DNA of 64,000 nucleotides from Myxococcales bacterium (GTDB lineage Bacteria > Myxococcota_A > Polyangia > Nannocystales > Nannocystaceae). The stretch covers positions 450,896-514,895 of the forward strand of contig JACKDW010000006.1 of the NCBI GenBank assembly GCA_020633295.1, in the 5' to 3' direction. Positions 31,619-41,942 of this stretch are shown one piece after another. How positions within the stretch are numbered: the first letter of the stretch is position 1; every line of letters begins with the position of its first letter. A program made the position numbers and the translations under genes. The notes beneath the pieces were generated by a model. It worked only from the letters and a program-made list of their open reading frames with translations, was not told the DNA's origin and made no database searches.

Positions 31619-34600
31619 CTAGTCGCGCGCCGAGAACTCGAGCAAGCGGGCGACGAGGCCGGCGAGCACCGTGCTCGCGCGCTCGAGCTCGTCTCCGGTC
31701 TCGGCGTTGGCGATCGCGCCGAGCGGCGCGCGGAGCTCACGACCGACCGCGGCCAGGAACACGCTCGTCGCCCTGCTCGAGGCCTGCGCCTGCCGCTGCG
31801 CGTCTTCGAGCGCCGCCGCGCGCGTCCGCAAGCGAGCTTCCTCGTCACGGTGGGCGCTCACGTCCACGACGAGCACGTACTGGCCGTCGCCGGAGCTCCT
31901 GCCGGTGAAGCTCAGCTCAAACGCGCGCTTGGGGCCGCTCGGCGGCTCGATACAGCGCTCGACCGTGCGGACCGCCCCGTCGAGCGCGCGCGCGAGGCCG
32001 AAGTCCAGCCCTCCCCAGATCGCGCGCCACCACTCCGCCGAGCTCCCCCACTCGGTCGTCAGGTGCTCGAGCGTCTCGTCGCCGCCCAGCAGGGCCCCCG
32101 CCGCGTCGACCGTGATGACCGCGATCCCGAGGGCACGCGTCGCGCTCTCGAGCAGCTCGGTCGCCTCGCGGCGTGCCGCCGCCGCGGTGAGCTCGCGGCG
32201 AATGAGCCGCGCTGACTCAATCGCGAGCGCGACGTAGATCGAGATCGACTGCAGCGCGCGCTCGTCGTCCCGCGTGAACATCCCGGCCGCGAGGCGGTTG
32301 TCGACGTAGAGGACGCCGAGGGGGCGCTCGCCGAGGTTCACGGGCGTCGCGATCACGCTGCGGAGGCCGAGCGTTGTCTCGCTGCGGGCCCTGCCGGCGA
32401 GCTCTCCGGCGGCGCTGATGAACAGGGTGCGCTGCCCCGTGAACACGCGCGTGATGATCTCCTCGTCGCAGCTCGCGCCCGCCGCGAGCGGGCGACCTCC
32501 AGCGCCCCGCGCCGCGACGCGCCGCGGGCTAGAGCCTGTCTCATCGACCATAAACAAAAACCCGCGCTCGGCGCCTAGAAAGCCGAGCAGCGCGTCGAGG
32601 ATCAGCTGCGCCTGGTGCTCGAGGCTGCTCGAGCGAGACGCGGAGAGGCTGAGCGCGAGGACGGTCTCGTGGAAGCGCGCGGGGCCGACATCGAGCTCGA
32701 GCGGCGACGCGCTCTCGCGCTTGTCGACGCGCGCGGGGGATGTCGGCGACGGCGGCGCCGGGCTCGGGCGCTCCTGCTGGATCCACGCGGCGCGCGTCGC
32801 CATCCCGTGCCGATCGGCGAGCGCGAGCGCGAGCGCGCGCGCGCGCTCTGCCGCCGCCGGCATGCCGGCGGACGCGAGCGCGTGCGCGCGAACCCGCGCT
32901 GCCTCGCACAGCGCCCGGGGGCTGTCGATCCGCCGCGCGATGGTCTCGGCTCGCTCGAGCCACGGCTCGACGCGATCGGCCTGATCGGTCAGGTAGCAGT
33001 ACAGCCCCTCCATGACCGCCCACTGCGCCTCCAGGATCGGCACGTCGCTCGCGGCGCGCACGCGATCGAGCAGCATTCGAGCGCGGTCGCGGACGCGACC
33101 GCGGAGCCGTTGTCCAGGCCGCCGGAGCGCGCGAAGCAGCACGCCGTGGGCCGCGGCGAAGAAGCCGTGCCGTCCGTCGACCGTGAGGCGCCGAGGGTCG
33201 AGCCCCAGCTCGAGGAACTGCTCGACGCGGCGATCAAACAGCGCGTCGAGCTCGCCGGTCTCGACGTACACGGTCAGCTCGCCGCTGAGCAGGCTGGCGC
33301 GCGCGTAGATCTCGGAGGCGAACGGGCGCATCGCCGCGCGCGCCCGCTTGAGCTGCTGCAGCGCCGCGCCCCCGAGCCCGCGGCCCGCGAACACGCAGGC
33401 CGCGTAGACCGTGACGACGTGGGTCTGCGCCCGGCGGGCGTCCACGTTGACCAGGAAGCGCTTGCACGCGCGCTCCGCCCACACGCGCGCCTCCTCGACG
33501 TGCCCGCGATCGAACAGGTTCCAGATGAGCGCGAGCGCGATGTTGCCGTAGGCGTCCGCGTCGAGCCGCCGCTCGCCGAGCGCCATCGCCTCGCGGTAGG
33601 CCGCGAGCGCGTCGCGGGAGTGGCCGAGGAGGTCGAGCCCGTAGCCGCGGTAGCCGACGGCGCGGGTGAGCGCGCCGCGATCGCCGATGACGCGCGCGAG
33701 CTCGATCGAGCGCTTGATGTAGCGACGAAACCGCCCCTCGAGCCCGAGCACCGCCATGACCATGGCGTAGTTGGTGTAGGCGAGCACCTGGGCGCGATCG
33801 GGGCTCGCGCTCGTCGCCAGCTGGAGCGTGCGGACGGCGGACTGCACGAGCAGGCCGCCGCGCATCGAGAAGTAGGCGGCGTGGTCGACGACGTAGAGCA
33901 GGCGCAGCGCGATGCGGCGACGCTCGGCGTACCTCGCGGTCGTCGTGTCGGCGCGACGGGGCGCGCGGCGAACCAGCGCCGCGATCGCGCTGAGCACCGC
34001 CCAGACGGACTCGGCGGGCGGCGTCTCGCCGAGCGCCGCGAAGCCGCGCTGGACCTCGTGCATGGCCTCCTCGAGGAAGAAGCCGGCGACCTTGACCTCC
34101 GCGATGCTCGCGTGGATCGACGCGCGCCGCAGCGGGGTGTCGGCGCGCGACAGCGCCTCCGCGAACGCGCGATCGGCCTCGTCGATCCGCCCCACGAGGC
34201 CGCAGACCTCGCCGCGCAGCGCGAAGAACGAGCCGGGGAGCGCGATGCCGGCGTCACGCGCGACGGACTCCGCCCGCTCGAGGTACTGGTGAGCGTCGAG
34301 CGGCGCGTGGCGGGCGTGGGCGAGCAGCCCGGCGCGATGGTTGCTCTCGAGCACGCGCTGCGGATCACCCACGCCGACGCCGCCGGCCGACGCCGCGTTG
34401 TAGTGACGCGCGATCGCGAAGACGCTGTCGTGGCCGCGCTCGCGGCTGCGCTCGAGCGCCCGCGCGCACCGGCCGTGGAGCGCGGCGGCCCGCTCGGCGT
34501 CGAGCTGCTCGAGCAGCGCCTCGTGCAGGCGCTCGTCGACGAACGCGTAGCGCCGCTGACCCACGCGCTCGATGACCCGCGAGTCGACGCCGAGCGCGAG

Positions 34601-36532
34601 CGCGCGGTTGAGGGCCGCGCCCGCACGCACGCGCCGCGCCGCGTCGCTCGCCGCGTCGTCGTCGACGAGGAGCTCGGCGAGCAGGTCGGCGTGAAACCGC
34701 CGCCCGATCACCGCGGCCGCGGCGAGCGTCTCGCGCACCGACGTCGGGAGCGCCGCGAGCCGCTGCAGGAGCAGCGTGAGCACGTTGTCAGGCAGCCCGA
34801 GCAGCGCCAGGCGCTCGCGATCAAACACCCACGCGCCCCAGTGCGGGCGCAGCACGCCCGCGTCGAGCATCGCGTGCACGTACTCGCAGACCTCGAGCGG
34901 CAGCCCGCCGGTGCGCGCCGCGATGTGATCGATCACCTTCGCGTCGAGGCCCCCGCCGAGCAGGCTCGCTACCAGGCGCGAGATGTCGCCGAGCTCGAGC
35001 GGGCCGAGGCGCACGCGTCGCGCGACGAGCTCGTCGAGCGGCGCGGCGTGACCGCCCTGCCGCGCGCCGTCCCGGGTAGCGACGACGACGCACTGGTGCG
35101 CGCTCTCGTCGGCCAGCGCGATCCGCTGCAGCACCTGGGCGCTCGACCAGTCGATCCACTGCGCGTCGTCAATGACGAGCACGAGCGGCCGCCCGGCCGC
35201 GCCGAGCTCCTGGAAGAACTCGGCGATCGCGACGAAGAACACGTCGTCAGCGCTCGGCTCGCCCTCGTCGCGGGTCGGCGCGAACGCGGCGAGCCGGGCG
35301 CAGAAGCGCGCCAGCGCGTGACCGCGATCGGCGGCGGCGCGCTCGATCGCCGCGCGCGTCGCCTCGCGCTCGATGGTCGGCATGCGCTCGAGGTCCGCCA
35401 GCGCGCGCTCGACCGCGCGACGCAGCGGCGCGAACGGGCTGCGCTGGCGGGGGTCGCAGGCGCCCATGATGACGAGCGCGCCGCTCGCTCGAGCCCGCTC
35501 GCACAGCTCTCGCAGCAGCCTCGTCTTGCCGGTGCCGCCGCGACCCGTGAGGACGATCGTGTCGGGCAGCCCCGCGGACGCGCGCTCGACCGCCTGACAC
35601 AGCGCGCGCAGCTCGGCGCCGCGCCCGACGAGGCGCAGCGCGTCACTTGTCTCATAGGACATCCGGATGCCGCCGAGCGCGAGCGGCTCGCCCCGCGCCG
35701 CGCGCTCGTTGAGCTCGCCGACGCGCTCGAGATCATCGGTGAGCGCGAGCGCCGACTCGTAGCGATCGTCCGGGTCCTTGGCGAGCAGCCGCTCGACGAT
35801 CGCCGCGAGCGCGACGGAGACGTCCGGCGCGTAGTCGCGGACCCGCGGCGGCGCGTCGCGCCTGTGCATCCGCATCAGCTCGCTGACGTCGCTCGACAGG
35901 AACGGGGGGCGCCCGGTCGCGCACTCGAACAGGCTCACGCCCAGGGAGTAGAGGTCCGCGCGGCCGTCGACGGGTCGAGGGAGCGCGCCGGTCTGTTCGG
36001 GCGCCGCGTACAGGAAGGTGCCCACGACCGCGCGCCCGGCCTGGAGCTCGCGCGCGCGGGTCGCGAGCCCGAAGTCGACGAGCGCCGCGCCGCCGCCCGG
36101 CGGCAGGATGATGTTGCGCGGCTTGACGTCGCAGTGCACGACGCCGCGCCGGTGCGCCACGTGCAGCGCGCGCGCCAGGCTGCGCGCGAGCGCGATGATC
36201 CGCCCCTCGTCGAGCGGTCCGGCGCGCAGCACCTCGGCGAGCGTCGGCCCGTCGATGATGTCCATGACGAGGAACACGCGCCCGTCGCTCTCGCCGATCA
36301 TGTGGATGCGGGCGAGCCCGGGATCATCGAAGCACGCGAGCAGCGAGGCCTCTCGCAGGAACTGCGTGCGCACCTCCGGCTCGAGACCGCGGTGCTGGAC
36401 CTTGATCGCGTAGCGCCGCCCCTTGTGCACGCCGCTGTACACGCGGCTGAAGCTGCCCTCGCCGATCTCGCGCTGCAGCGTGATGCCGTGCGCCTCGAGG
36501 TTCGGCGGCGGGCCTGAGCTGGCGGACGCCAT
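31619..36532 (-). CDS. PknK-like giant kinase: STK, AAA-type ATPase, helical repeats, GAF, PAS-like
   Basis: This protein of about 1637 residues starts at ATG 36532 (GTG 36574 would add 14). The kinase domain is about 10-265 (GEGSFSRVY, AIKV, HCDVKPRN near 134, DFGLA). A STAND/AAA-type ATPase follows with Walker A GRGGTGKT (about 330) and Walker B LVLVIDDAQWID. Then comes a long helical TPR-like region (about 600-1270), a GAF domain (about 1290-1445) and a PAS-like domain. The last 50 residues resemble a histidine-kinase DHp helix (FLAAVGRELRAPLGAI), but the His is Arg and no ATPase domain follows. The architecture matches PknK-type regulators of transcription or metabolism in myxobacteria and cyanobacteria. 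It is cytoplasmic. Confidence 0.87.
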   Translation of the reverse strand: MASASSGPPPNLEAHGITLQREIGEGSFSRVYSGVHKGRRYAIKVQHRGLEPEVRTQFLREASLLACFDDPGLARIHMIGESDGRVFLVMDIIDGPTLAEVLRAGPLDEGRIIALARSLARALHVAHRRGVVHCDVKPRNIILPPGGGAALVDFGLATRARELQAGRAVVGTFLYAAPEQTGALPRPVDGRADLYSLGVSLFECATGRPPFLSSDVSELMRMHRRDAPPRVRDYAPDVSVALAAIVERLLAKDPDDRYESALALTDDLERVGELNERAARGEPLALGGIRMSYETSDALRLVGRGAELRALCQAVERASAGLPDTIVLTGRGGTGKTRLLRELCERARASGALVIMGACDPRQRSPFAPLRRAVERALADLERMPTIEREATRAAIERAAADRGHALARFCARLAAFAPTRDEGEPSADDVFFVAIAEFFQELGAAGRPLVLVIDDAQWIDWSSAQVLQRIALADESAHQCVVVATRDGARQGGHAAPLDELVARRVRLGPLELGDISRLVASLLGGGLDAKVIDHIAARTGGLPLEVCEYVHAMLDAGVLRPHWGAWVFDRERLALLGLPDNVLTLLLQRLAALPTSVRETLAAAAVIGRRFHADLLAELLVDDDAASDAARRVRAGAALNRALALGVDSRVIERVGQRRYAFVDERLHEALLEQLDAERAAALHGRCARALERSRERGHDSVFAIARHYNAASAGGVGVGDPQRVLESNHRAGLLAHARHAPLDAHQYLERAESVARDAGIALPGSFFALRGEVCGLVGRIDEADRAFAEALSRADTPLRRASIHASIAEVKVAGFFLEEAMHEVQRGFAALGETPPAESVWAVLSAIAALVRRAPRRADTTTARYAERRRIALRLLYVVDHAAYFSMRGGLLVQSAVRTLQLATSASPDRAQVLAYTNYAMVMAVLGLEGRFRRYIKRSIELARVIGDRGALTRAVGYRGYGLDLLGHSRDALAAYREAMALGERRLDADAYGNIALALIWNLFDRGHVEEARVWAERACKRFLVNVDARRAQTHVVTVYAACVFAGRGLGGAALQQLKRARAAMRPFASEIYARASLLSGELTVYVETGELDALFDRRVEQFLELGLDPRRLTVDGRHGFFAAAHGVLLRALRRPGQRLRGRVRDRARMLLDRVRAASDVPILEAQWAVMEGLYCYLTDQADRVEPWLERAETIARRIDSPRALCEAARVRAHALASAGMPAAAERARALALALADRHGMATRAAWIQQERPSPAPPSPTSPARVDKRESASPLELDVGPARFHETVLALSLSASRSSSLEHQAQLILDALLGFLGAERGFLFMVDETGSSPRRVAARGAGGRPLAAGASCDEEIITRVFTGQRTLFISAAGELAGRARSETTLGLRSVIATPVNLGERPLGVLYVDNRLAAGMFTRDDERALQSISIYVALAIESARLIRRELTAAAARREATELLESATRALGIAVITVDAAGALLGGDETLEHLTTEWGSSAEWWRAIWGGLDFGLARALDGAVRTVERCIEPPSGPKRAFELSFTGRSSGDGQYVLVVDVSAHRDEEARLRTRAAALEDAQRQAQASSRATSVFLAAVGRELRAPLGAIANAETGDELERASTVLAGLVARLLEFSARD

Positions 36533-36640
36533 CCGTGAGACAGTACCAGGATCCCGCGGCGCCGGGCCGCGCACGTCCCCAGGGACAGGCCAATTGTGGA
36601 CGTCCGACGCGCCCGGGCGGCCCGGCGCGAGCGGCTCGCG

Positions 36641-38086
36641 CTACAGCGACGCGAACAGCTCGAAGGGGATCCCGACGCGCTCCGCCCAGGCCAGCTCGTT
36701 GTGGGGCGCGCCGGGCTCGTGCCAGTGGAACACGTCGACGCCGTCGGCGTAGCCCACGGACTGCAGCGCCGCGTGCAGCTGGAGGTTGACGCAGTAGTTG
36801 TCCGCGTCGTCGCCGTCGTCCTCGATCCCGTCGCCGTCCCCGTCGAAGCAGGCACCCTCGCCGCCCGAGTCGAGGTAGAGCGCGGTCGCGCGGTGTCCGG
36901 CGGCGAGGTAGCGGTCGATCATCGTCAACCCCGGCGGCTGGTCTGGATCGATCGATCCCCAGCCCATGGTGCCCGACATGCTGATCGCCATGACGTAGCG
37001 CTCCGGGAAGCGGTCGGCGATGTGAAAGGAGATCAGCCCGCCGAGCGACGAGCCCATCACGCCGACGAGCTCGACCTCGCCGTAGGCCTCCTCGACGAGC
37101 GGACGAACGACCAGCTCCACCAGATCCGCGTAGTCGTCCCCGAGCCCGCCGATCGGCCCGCCGCCGATGTCGTCGACGACGTGCGTGTACTCGTCGACGC
37201 GATCGGGCGTGTTCTCGACGCCGATCAGCAAGACCCCTGGCGGCGCGCTCTCGAGCAGCTTCCAGCCGCCCCAGATCGACTCGGGGTCGAACAGGTTCTG
37301 CCCGTCGTGCATGTACAGCGCGCGATCGAACACGCCGTCGTCCGGGACCAGGATCTCGAGATCGCGGGGCGCGAGGCCGTAGCCCGCGATCGCGTACCAG
37401 CGCTCGAGGTGGGCCGCGCTCGCGCGCACCAGCGAGTAGCGCCCGAAGTCGTCGTAGCCGTGGCGACGCCCGAGCGGGTCCGCGATCCACTGGTCGACGC
37501 CGTCGGTGAACTTGTACAGGCTGCCGTCGGGCGCGGCGATCTCGAGCTCGATCCACGACATCGCCCCGGTCTTCTCCATCGGCGCCCCGGTCCAGTCGTC
37601 GTGATCCCCGGCGAGGCTCCAGCTCTCCGGGCCGCAGAGGCAGGCGAACAGGAACCCGCCGTCTGCGGTCTCCACGGGCAGACCGCCGCGCGCGGCGATG
37701 GTCTCGAGCGCCTCTGCGGGATCGACCTCGCCGGCGATCGCCGCGCGCAGCAGCGCCTCGTCCTCGGCCAGCTCGTCGCCGGTCGTCGCCCCGCCCGTCC
37801 CCTCGCTCGTCTGCCCGGTCTCGCCGGTCTCGCCCGTCGCGCCCGTCTCGCCGGCCGTCGTGCCCGCCGTGGTCGACGGGCCCGTCCCGTCGCTGGTGGT
37901 CGCGCCCCCCGTGCCCGGGCCCGTCGGCGCGTCCGTGTCGACGGGCCCGGCGGTCGTCTCGGAGGGGACCCCGCTCGTCGGGCCCGCGATCGAGGTGTCG
38001 GTCGAGGCGCCGCCGTCGTCCCCGCAGGCCGTCCCGAGCGCCACGAGAAACGCCGTTATTCCGATTTGAGAGGCTTTTTGGAGCAT
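36641..38086 (-). CDS. Esterase-family lipoprotein with CBM48-like domain
   Basis: A 481-residue lipoprotein (ATG 38086, lipobox LGTAC near 21) with a Thr/Gly/Glu linker. A CBM48-like beta-sandwich (SLAGDHDDWTGAPM to PDGSLYKFTDGVDQWIADP) precedes an esterase D/Fes-type alpha/beta hydrolase. The nucleophile elbow is MGSSLGG (about 345), followed by SGTMGWGS, a DGDGDGIEDDGDD acidic loop and a catalytic His candidate in PGAPHNE. This layout is shared with enterochelin esterases and carbohydrate esterases. The substrate may be a carbohydrate ester, but this is inference. The gene lies 108 bases upstream of the PknK-like gene on the same strand and divergent from the cytochrome gene. Confidence 0.82.
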   Translation of the reverse strand: MLQKASQIGITAFLVALGTACGDDGGASTDTSIAGPTSGVPSETTAGPVDTDAPTGPGTGGATTSDGTGPSTTAGTTAGETGATGETGETGQTSEGTGGATTGDELAEDEALLRAAIAGEVDPAEALETIAARGGLPVETADGGFLFACLCGPESWSLAGDHDDWTGAPMEKTGAMSWIELEIAAPDGSLYKFTDGVDQWIADPLGRRHGYDDFGRYSLVRASAAHLERWYAIAGYGLAPRDLEILVPDDGVFDRALYMHDGQNLFDPESIWGGWKLLESAPPGVLLIGVENTPDRVDEYTHVVDDIGGGPIGGLGDDYADLVELVVRPLVEEAYGEVELVGVMGSSLGGLISFHIADRFPERYVMAISMSGTMGWGSIDPDQPPGLTMIDRYLAAGHRATALYLDSGGEGACFDGDGDGIEDDGDDADNYCVNLQLHAALQSVGYADGVDVFHWHEPGAPHNELAWAERVGIPFELFASL

Positions 38087-38194
38087 CGGGCGCACGATAT
38101 CGCGCTTCTCCTCCCGGGACAATGGGCCGCCGTCGTGACCGGGCGCGCCGCGCCGGCGGTGTATCATCGCGGGCGAGAGCGCGAGCCTTTTAAC

Positions 38195-40096
38195 ATGTCT
38201 TTTAGAGCATATTGCACACGCACGGGCGTCGCGCTCGCGACCTCGTTGACGCTGCTCTCGCTCGCGCCGACGCGCGCCGGCGCGGCCCCGACCGAGCCGC
38301 TGGAGCTCGACAACTCGGTGCAGGCGACCAACGAGTGCGCGAGCTGCCACCTGTTCCTCAACCCGGCGCTGCACCAGGGGGAGCCGAACGTCAGCCCGCA
38401 GGCCTACACCGGCTCGCTGATGTCGAACTCGGCGCGCGATCCGGTGTTCTGGGCGGGCGTGGCCATCGCCCACCAAGACGCGCCCGGCGAGACCCAGGAC
38501 TGCGTGCGCTGCCACGCGCCGATCGCCTTCCTCGAGGGTCGCGGCGACGCGATCGCGATCGACGAGCTGCAGCCCCAGGACCTCCACGGCGTCAGCTGCG
38601 ACCTCTGCCACCGGATGATCGACGACGGCGAGACCCCGGCCGGCAACGCGCGCTACGTGCTCGACGACGTGGCCGTGAACGGCTCGGTGCCGCGGCGCGG
38701 CCCGTGGACCTACGGCCCCGGCGAGGACCCGCAGCACCCGACGAGCGACGACGACGCGCACCTCGCCAGCGCGCGGCTGTGCGGCACCTGCCACGACGTG
38801 ACGACGGCGCGCGAGCGCGTCGACGATCGCGGCGTAGGGCTCGGCGTCCCGTTCAACGAGCAGCGGACCTACAGCGAGTGGCTCGGCAGCGTCTACGCCC
38901 AGGACGGCCCCGATCAGCGCAGCTGCCAGGACTGTCACATGCCGGCGCTCGCCGACGTGGCGGGCTGCGACGGCTTCAACATCGCGCAGAGCTTCCACGC
39001 GACCGGCGGGCGGCGGCACGACCTCGTCGGGCTCAACCTCCCGGTCATCCAGCTGATCCAGGCGGTCTACGGCAAGAGCGCCGGCGGCACGCTCGACGAT
39101 CCGTACTTCGAGCTCACGCGCGAGGTCGCCGAGCTCCTGCGCGAGCAGAGCGCGACGCTCGACGCAGCGTTCCCCGACGAGGTCGATCTCGGCGTCGGGA
39201 TCCCGGCGCTCGACGTCACGGTGACCAACAACACCGGGCACAAGCTGCCGACCGGCTACTCCGAGGGGCGCGTGATGTGGCTCGAGATCACCGCGACCTA
39301 CGGCGACGCGCTGGTCTACAGCTCGGGGCGCTGGGACGAGCAGGCCATGACGATCGAGGACGACGCGCAGGTCCGCCGCTACGAGGCGATCGCCGAGGAC
39401 GACGGCGACGGCGCGCGCCTGCACCTGCTGCGCAACAACCACTGGGTCGTCGACAGCCGCATCCCGCCCCGGGGGCTCACGCCGGACCTCGAGACGGATC
39501 CCGTCGGCGATCGCTACGCGCTCGGACCCGACAACACCTGGCCGCACCAGGACAGCGCGAGCTTCAGCTTCCCGCCCGCGGTCGTCCCCGACCAGGGCCC
39601 CGACGTCGCGCCCGAGCTGACGCTGCGGGCGCGGCTCCTCTACCTGATCAACACGCCGGAGTACGTCGAGTTCCTCGCCGAGGAGAACAGCACCAACGCC
39701 GCCGGCACCGAGCTCGCGGCGCTGTTCGACGAGCACGGGCCGCCGACGCCGATCGTGCTCGCCGAGCAGGAGCTCGCGGTCCCGCTGCTCGGGCTCGATG
39801 ACGGCGGCGGCAGCGACAGCGACAGCGACAACGAGAGTAACAGCGACAGCGACGGGACCAGCAGCGACAGCGCCGCGACGGAGACCACGAGCACCTCCGC
39901 GGGGCCGGGCTCGACCGGCGCGGAGCCGACGACCGGCGCGCCGTCGACCGACGCCGGCTCCGACACGGACGGCGGTGAGGACGGCGCGGGCGGCTGCGCC
40001 TGCGCGGCCGGGCGCCCCGGCGCGCCCCGCGGCGCGTGGCTGCTGCTGCTCACGCTCGGCGCGTTCACGCGCCGGCGCGCGAACGCGCTCGACTAG
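38195..40096 (+). CDS. Exported pentahaem c-type cytochrome with MYXO-CTERM tail
   Basis: This protein of 633 residues has a signal peptide from ATG 38195 (MSFRAYCTRTGVALATSLTL, cleavage near APTRAGA). Five CxxCH motifs are seen: CASCH (about 49), CVRCH (104), CDLCH (136), CGTCH (196) and CQDCH (243), resembling the cytochrome c554/multihaem family. A beta-rich region follows (NNTGHKLPTGYSEGRVMWLE), then a Ser/Asp-rich linker and a terminal CACAAG-hydrophobic-RRR MYXO-CTERM tail. It probably moves electrons at the cell surface or in the periplasm; the partner is unknown and no biogenesis genes are nearby. An AT-rich element overlaps the start codon, so the real start or transcript start needs care. 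Confidence 0.87.
   Translation: MSFRAYCTRTGVALATSLTLLSLAPTRAGAAPTEPLELDNSVQATNECASCHLFLNPALHQGEPNVSPQAYTGSLMSNSARDPVFWAGVAIAHQDAPGETQDCVRCHAPIAFLEGRGDAIAIDELQPQDLHGVSCDLCHRMIDDGETPAGNARYVLDDVAVNGSVPRRGPWTYGPGEDPQHPTSDDDAHLASARLCGTCHDVTTARERVDDRGVGLGVPFNEQRTYSEWLGSVYAQDGPDQRSCQDCHMPALADVAGCDGFNIAQSFHATGGRRHDLVGLNLPVIQLIQAVYGKSAGGTLDDPYFELTREVAELLREQSATLDAAFPDEVDLGVGIPALDVTVTNNTGHKLPTGYSEGRVMWLEITATYGDALVYSSGRWDEQAMTIEDDAQVRRYEAIAEDDGDGARLHLLRNNHWVVDSRIPPRGLTPDLETDPVGDRYALGPDNTWPHQDSASFSFPPAVVPDQGPDVAPELTLRARLLYLINTPEYVEFLAEENSTNAAGTELAALFDEHGPPTPIVLAEQELAVPLLGLDDGGGSDSDSDNESNSDSDGTSSDSAATETTSTSAGPGSTGAEPTTGAPSTDAGSDTDGGEDGAGGCACAAGRPGAPRGAWLLLLTLGAFTRRRANALD
38196..38212 (+). promoter_or_regulatory. 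TGTCT-N7-CATRT element, site F
   Basis: TGTCT-TTTAGAG-CATAT directly overlaps the predicted start codon (ATG 38195) of the cytochrome gene. Nearly the same sequence is found at site G, where no gene starts, so the match is not explained by coding. Confidence 0.4.
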
Positions 40097-40226
40097 AGAG
40101 GTCGTTTCAGACAGGTCCTGAGCGACATCGCTCATTGGACAGGCTGAAGACGAGCGAGCTTTGCCCGCGCGCCGCTCGCGATGGACAATGCGGCCGACCG
40201 GACCGCCGCAGCGTCCGCCCGCGCCC

Positions 40227-41129
<903 letters not shown>

Positions 41130-41147
41130 TCACGGCCGACGCGCGGC

Positions 41148-41699
41148 TCACCCGCGCGCGAGGTCGCCGGCGCCGCCGAACTTCGTCACGCAGCGGCGCA
41201 TGATATCGCTCGTGTGCTCGTACAGCTCGCCGTCGATCACCCGCAGCGCGTGGGCGTAGCAATTCGCCGACTCGGCCGAGGTGTTGAGCCGGCACTTCTC
41301 GCGGACCTCCGCGCGCTCGGCTCGACGGCGGTCGTAGTACATCATCAGCTGCTTGGCGTCGTCGGCCCAGCGCCGCTTCACCATCTCGTCGTAGGCGTCC
41401 GCGACGTCGTTGCACGCCTGCTTGTGACCCTTGACGGGCGACTCGGGCATCACCGCGACGCCCTCGAGCGCGGCGTCGAGCTGCGCCTGCTTGGCCGCTT
41501 CCTCCGCCTTCTTCTTGGCCTCGTACTCCTTGTCGAACTCGGCGTCGGTCTTGGTCGTGTCGAGCTCGGCGCGCATGTCGAGCGCCTTGGCGATGCTGCC
41601 CTCGTTCTTCTTCGCCTCGCCGCCGCCGTCGCAGCCCAGCGCCGCGCTGAGCGAGACCGACAGGAGGAGGGTGAGCGACAAGAGCGGGCGTCGTGGCAT
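41148..41699 (-). CDS. Small helical lipoprotein, function unknown
   Basis: A 183-residue protein starting at ATG 41699, 8 bases after GGAG. Lipobox LSAALGC (Cys about 23). Residues 30-85 are a Lys/Glu/Ala coiled coil; the rest is helical with four Cys (ACNDVADAYDEM, KCRLNTSAESANCYAHAL, RRC) that could form disulfides. Similar small lipoproteins are common in myxobacteria, but no family is recognised. It is convergent with the preceding lipoprotein gene. Confidence 0.72.
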   Translation of the reverse strand: MPRRPLLSLTLLLSVSLSAALGCDGGGEAKKNEGSIAKALDMRAELDTTKTDAEFDKEYEAKKKAEEAAKQAQLDAALEGVAVMPESPVKGHKQACNDVADAYDEMVKRRWADDAKQLMMYYDRRRAERAEVREKCRLNTSAESANCYAHALRVIDGELYEHTSDIMRRCVTKFGGAGDLARG

Positions 41700-41942
41700 C
41701 GTGAGCACTCCGGGCGGGTCGAGGGCGCGGTCGTTGTATACGCGAGCGCGGCGCGAGCTCGCGTGGACTCGCGTGGACTCGCGGGGACATACTACCGGCG
41801 CGAAGCGTGATGATACAAGCGCTGACGCCCTGGCCCGCGCGGCCCCTCTCCGCGGACGGGGCGAACGCGTGGCGCTGGGGACAGGACGGTGTTATTCGTC
41901 GGCGGTCCCGCGCGTCGCCACGCGTTCGTCCACGACGAGTCC

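Noticed and set aside
32615..36517. About 1300-codon plus-strand open frame
   Set aside because: Antisense of the PknK-like gene; high GC removes stop codons in this frame. Low-complexity Arg/Glu/Ala product.
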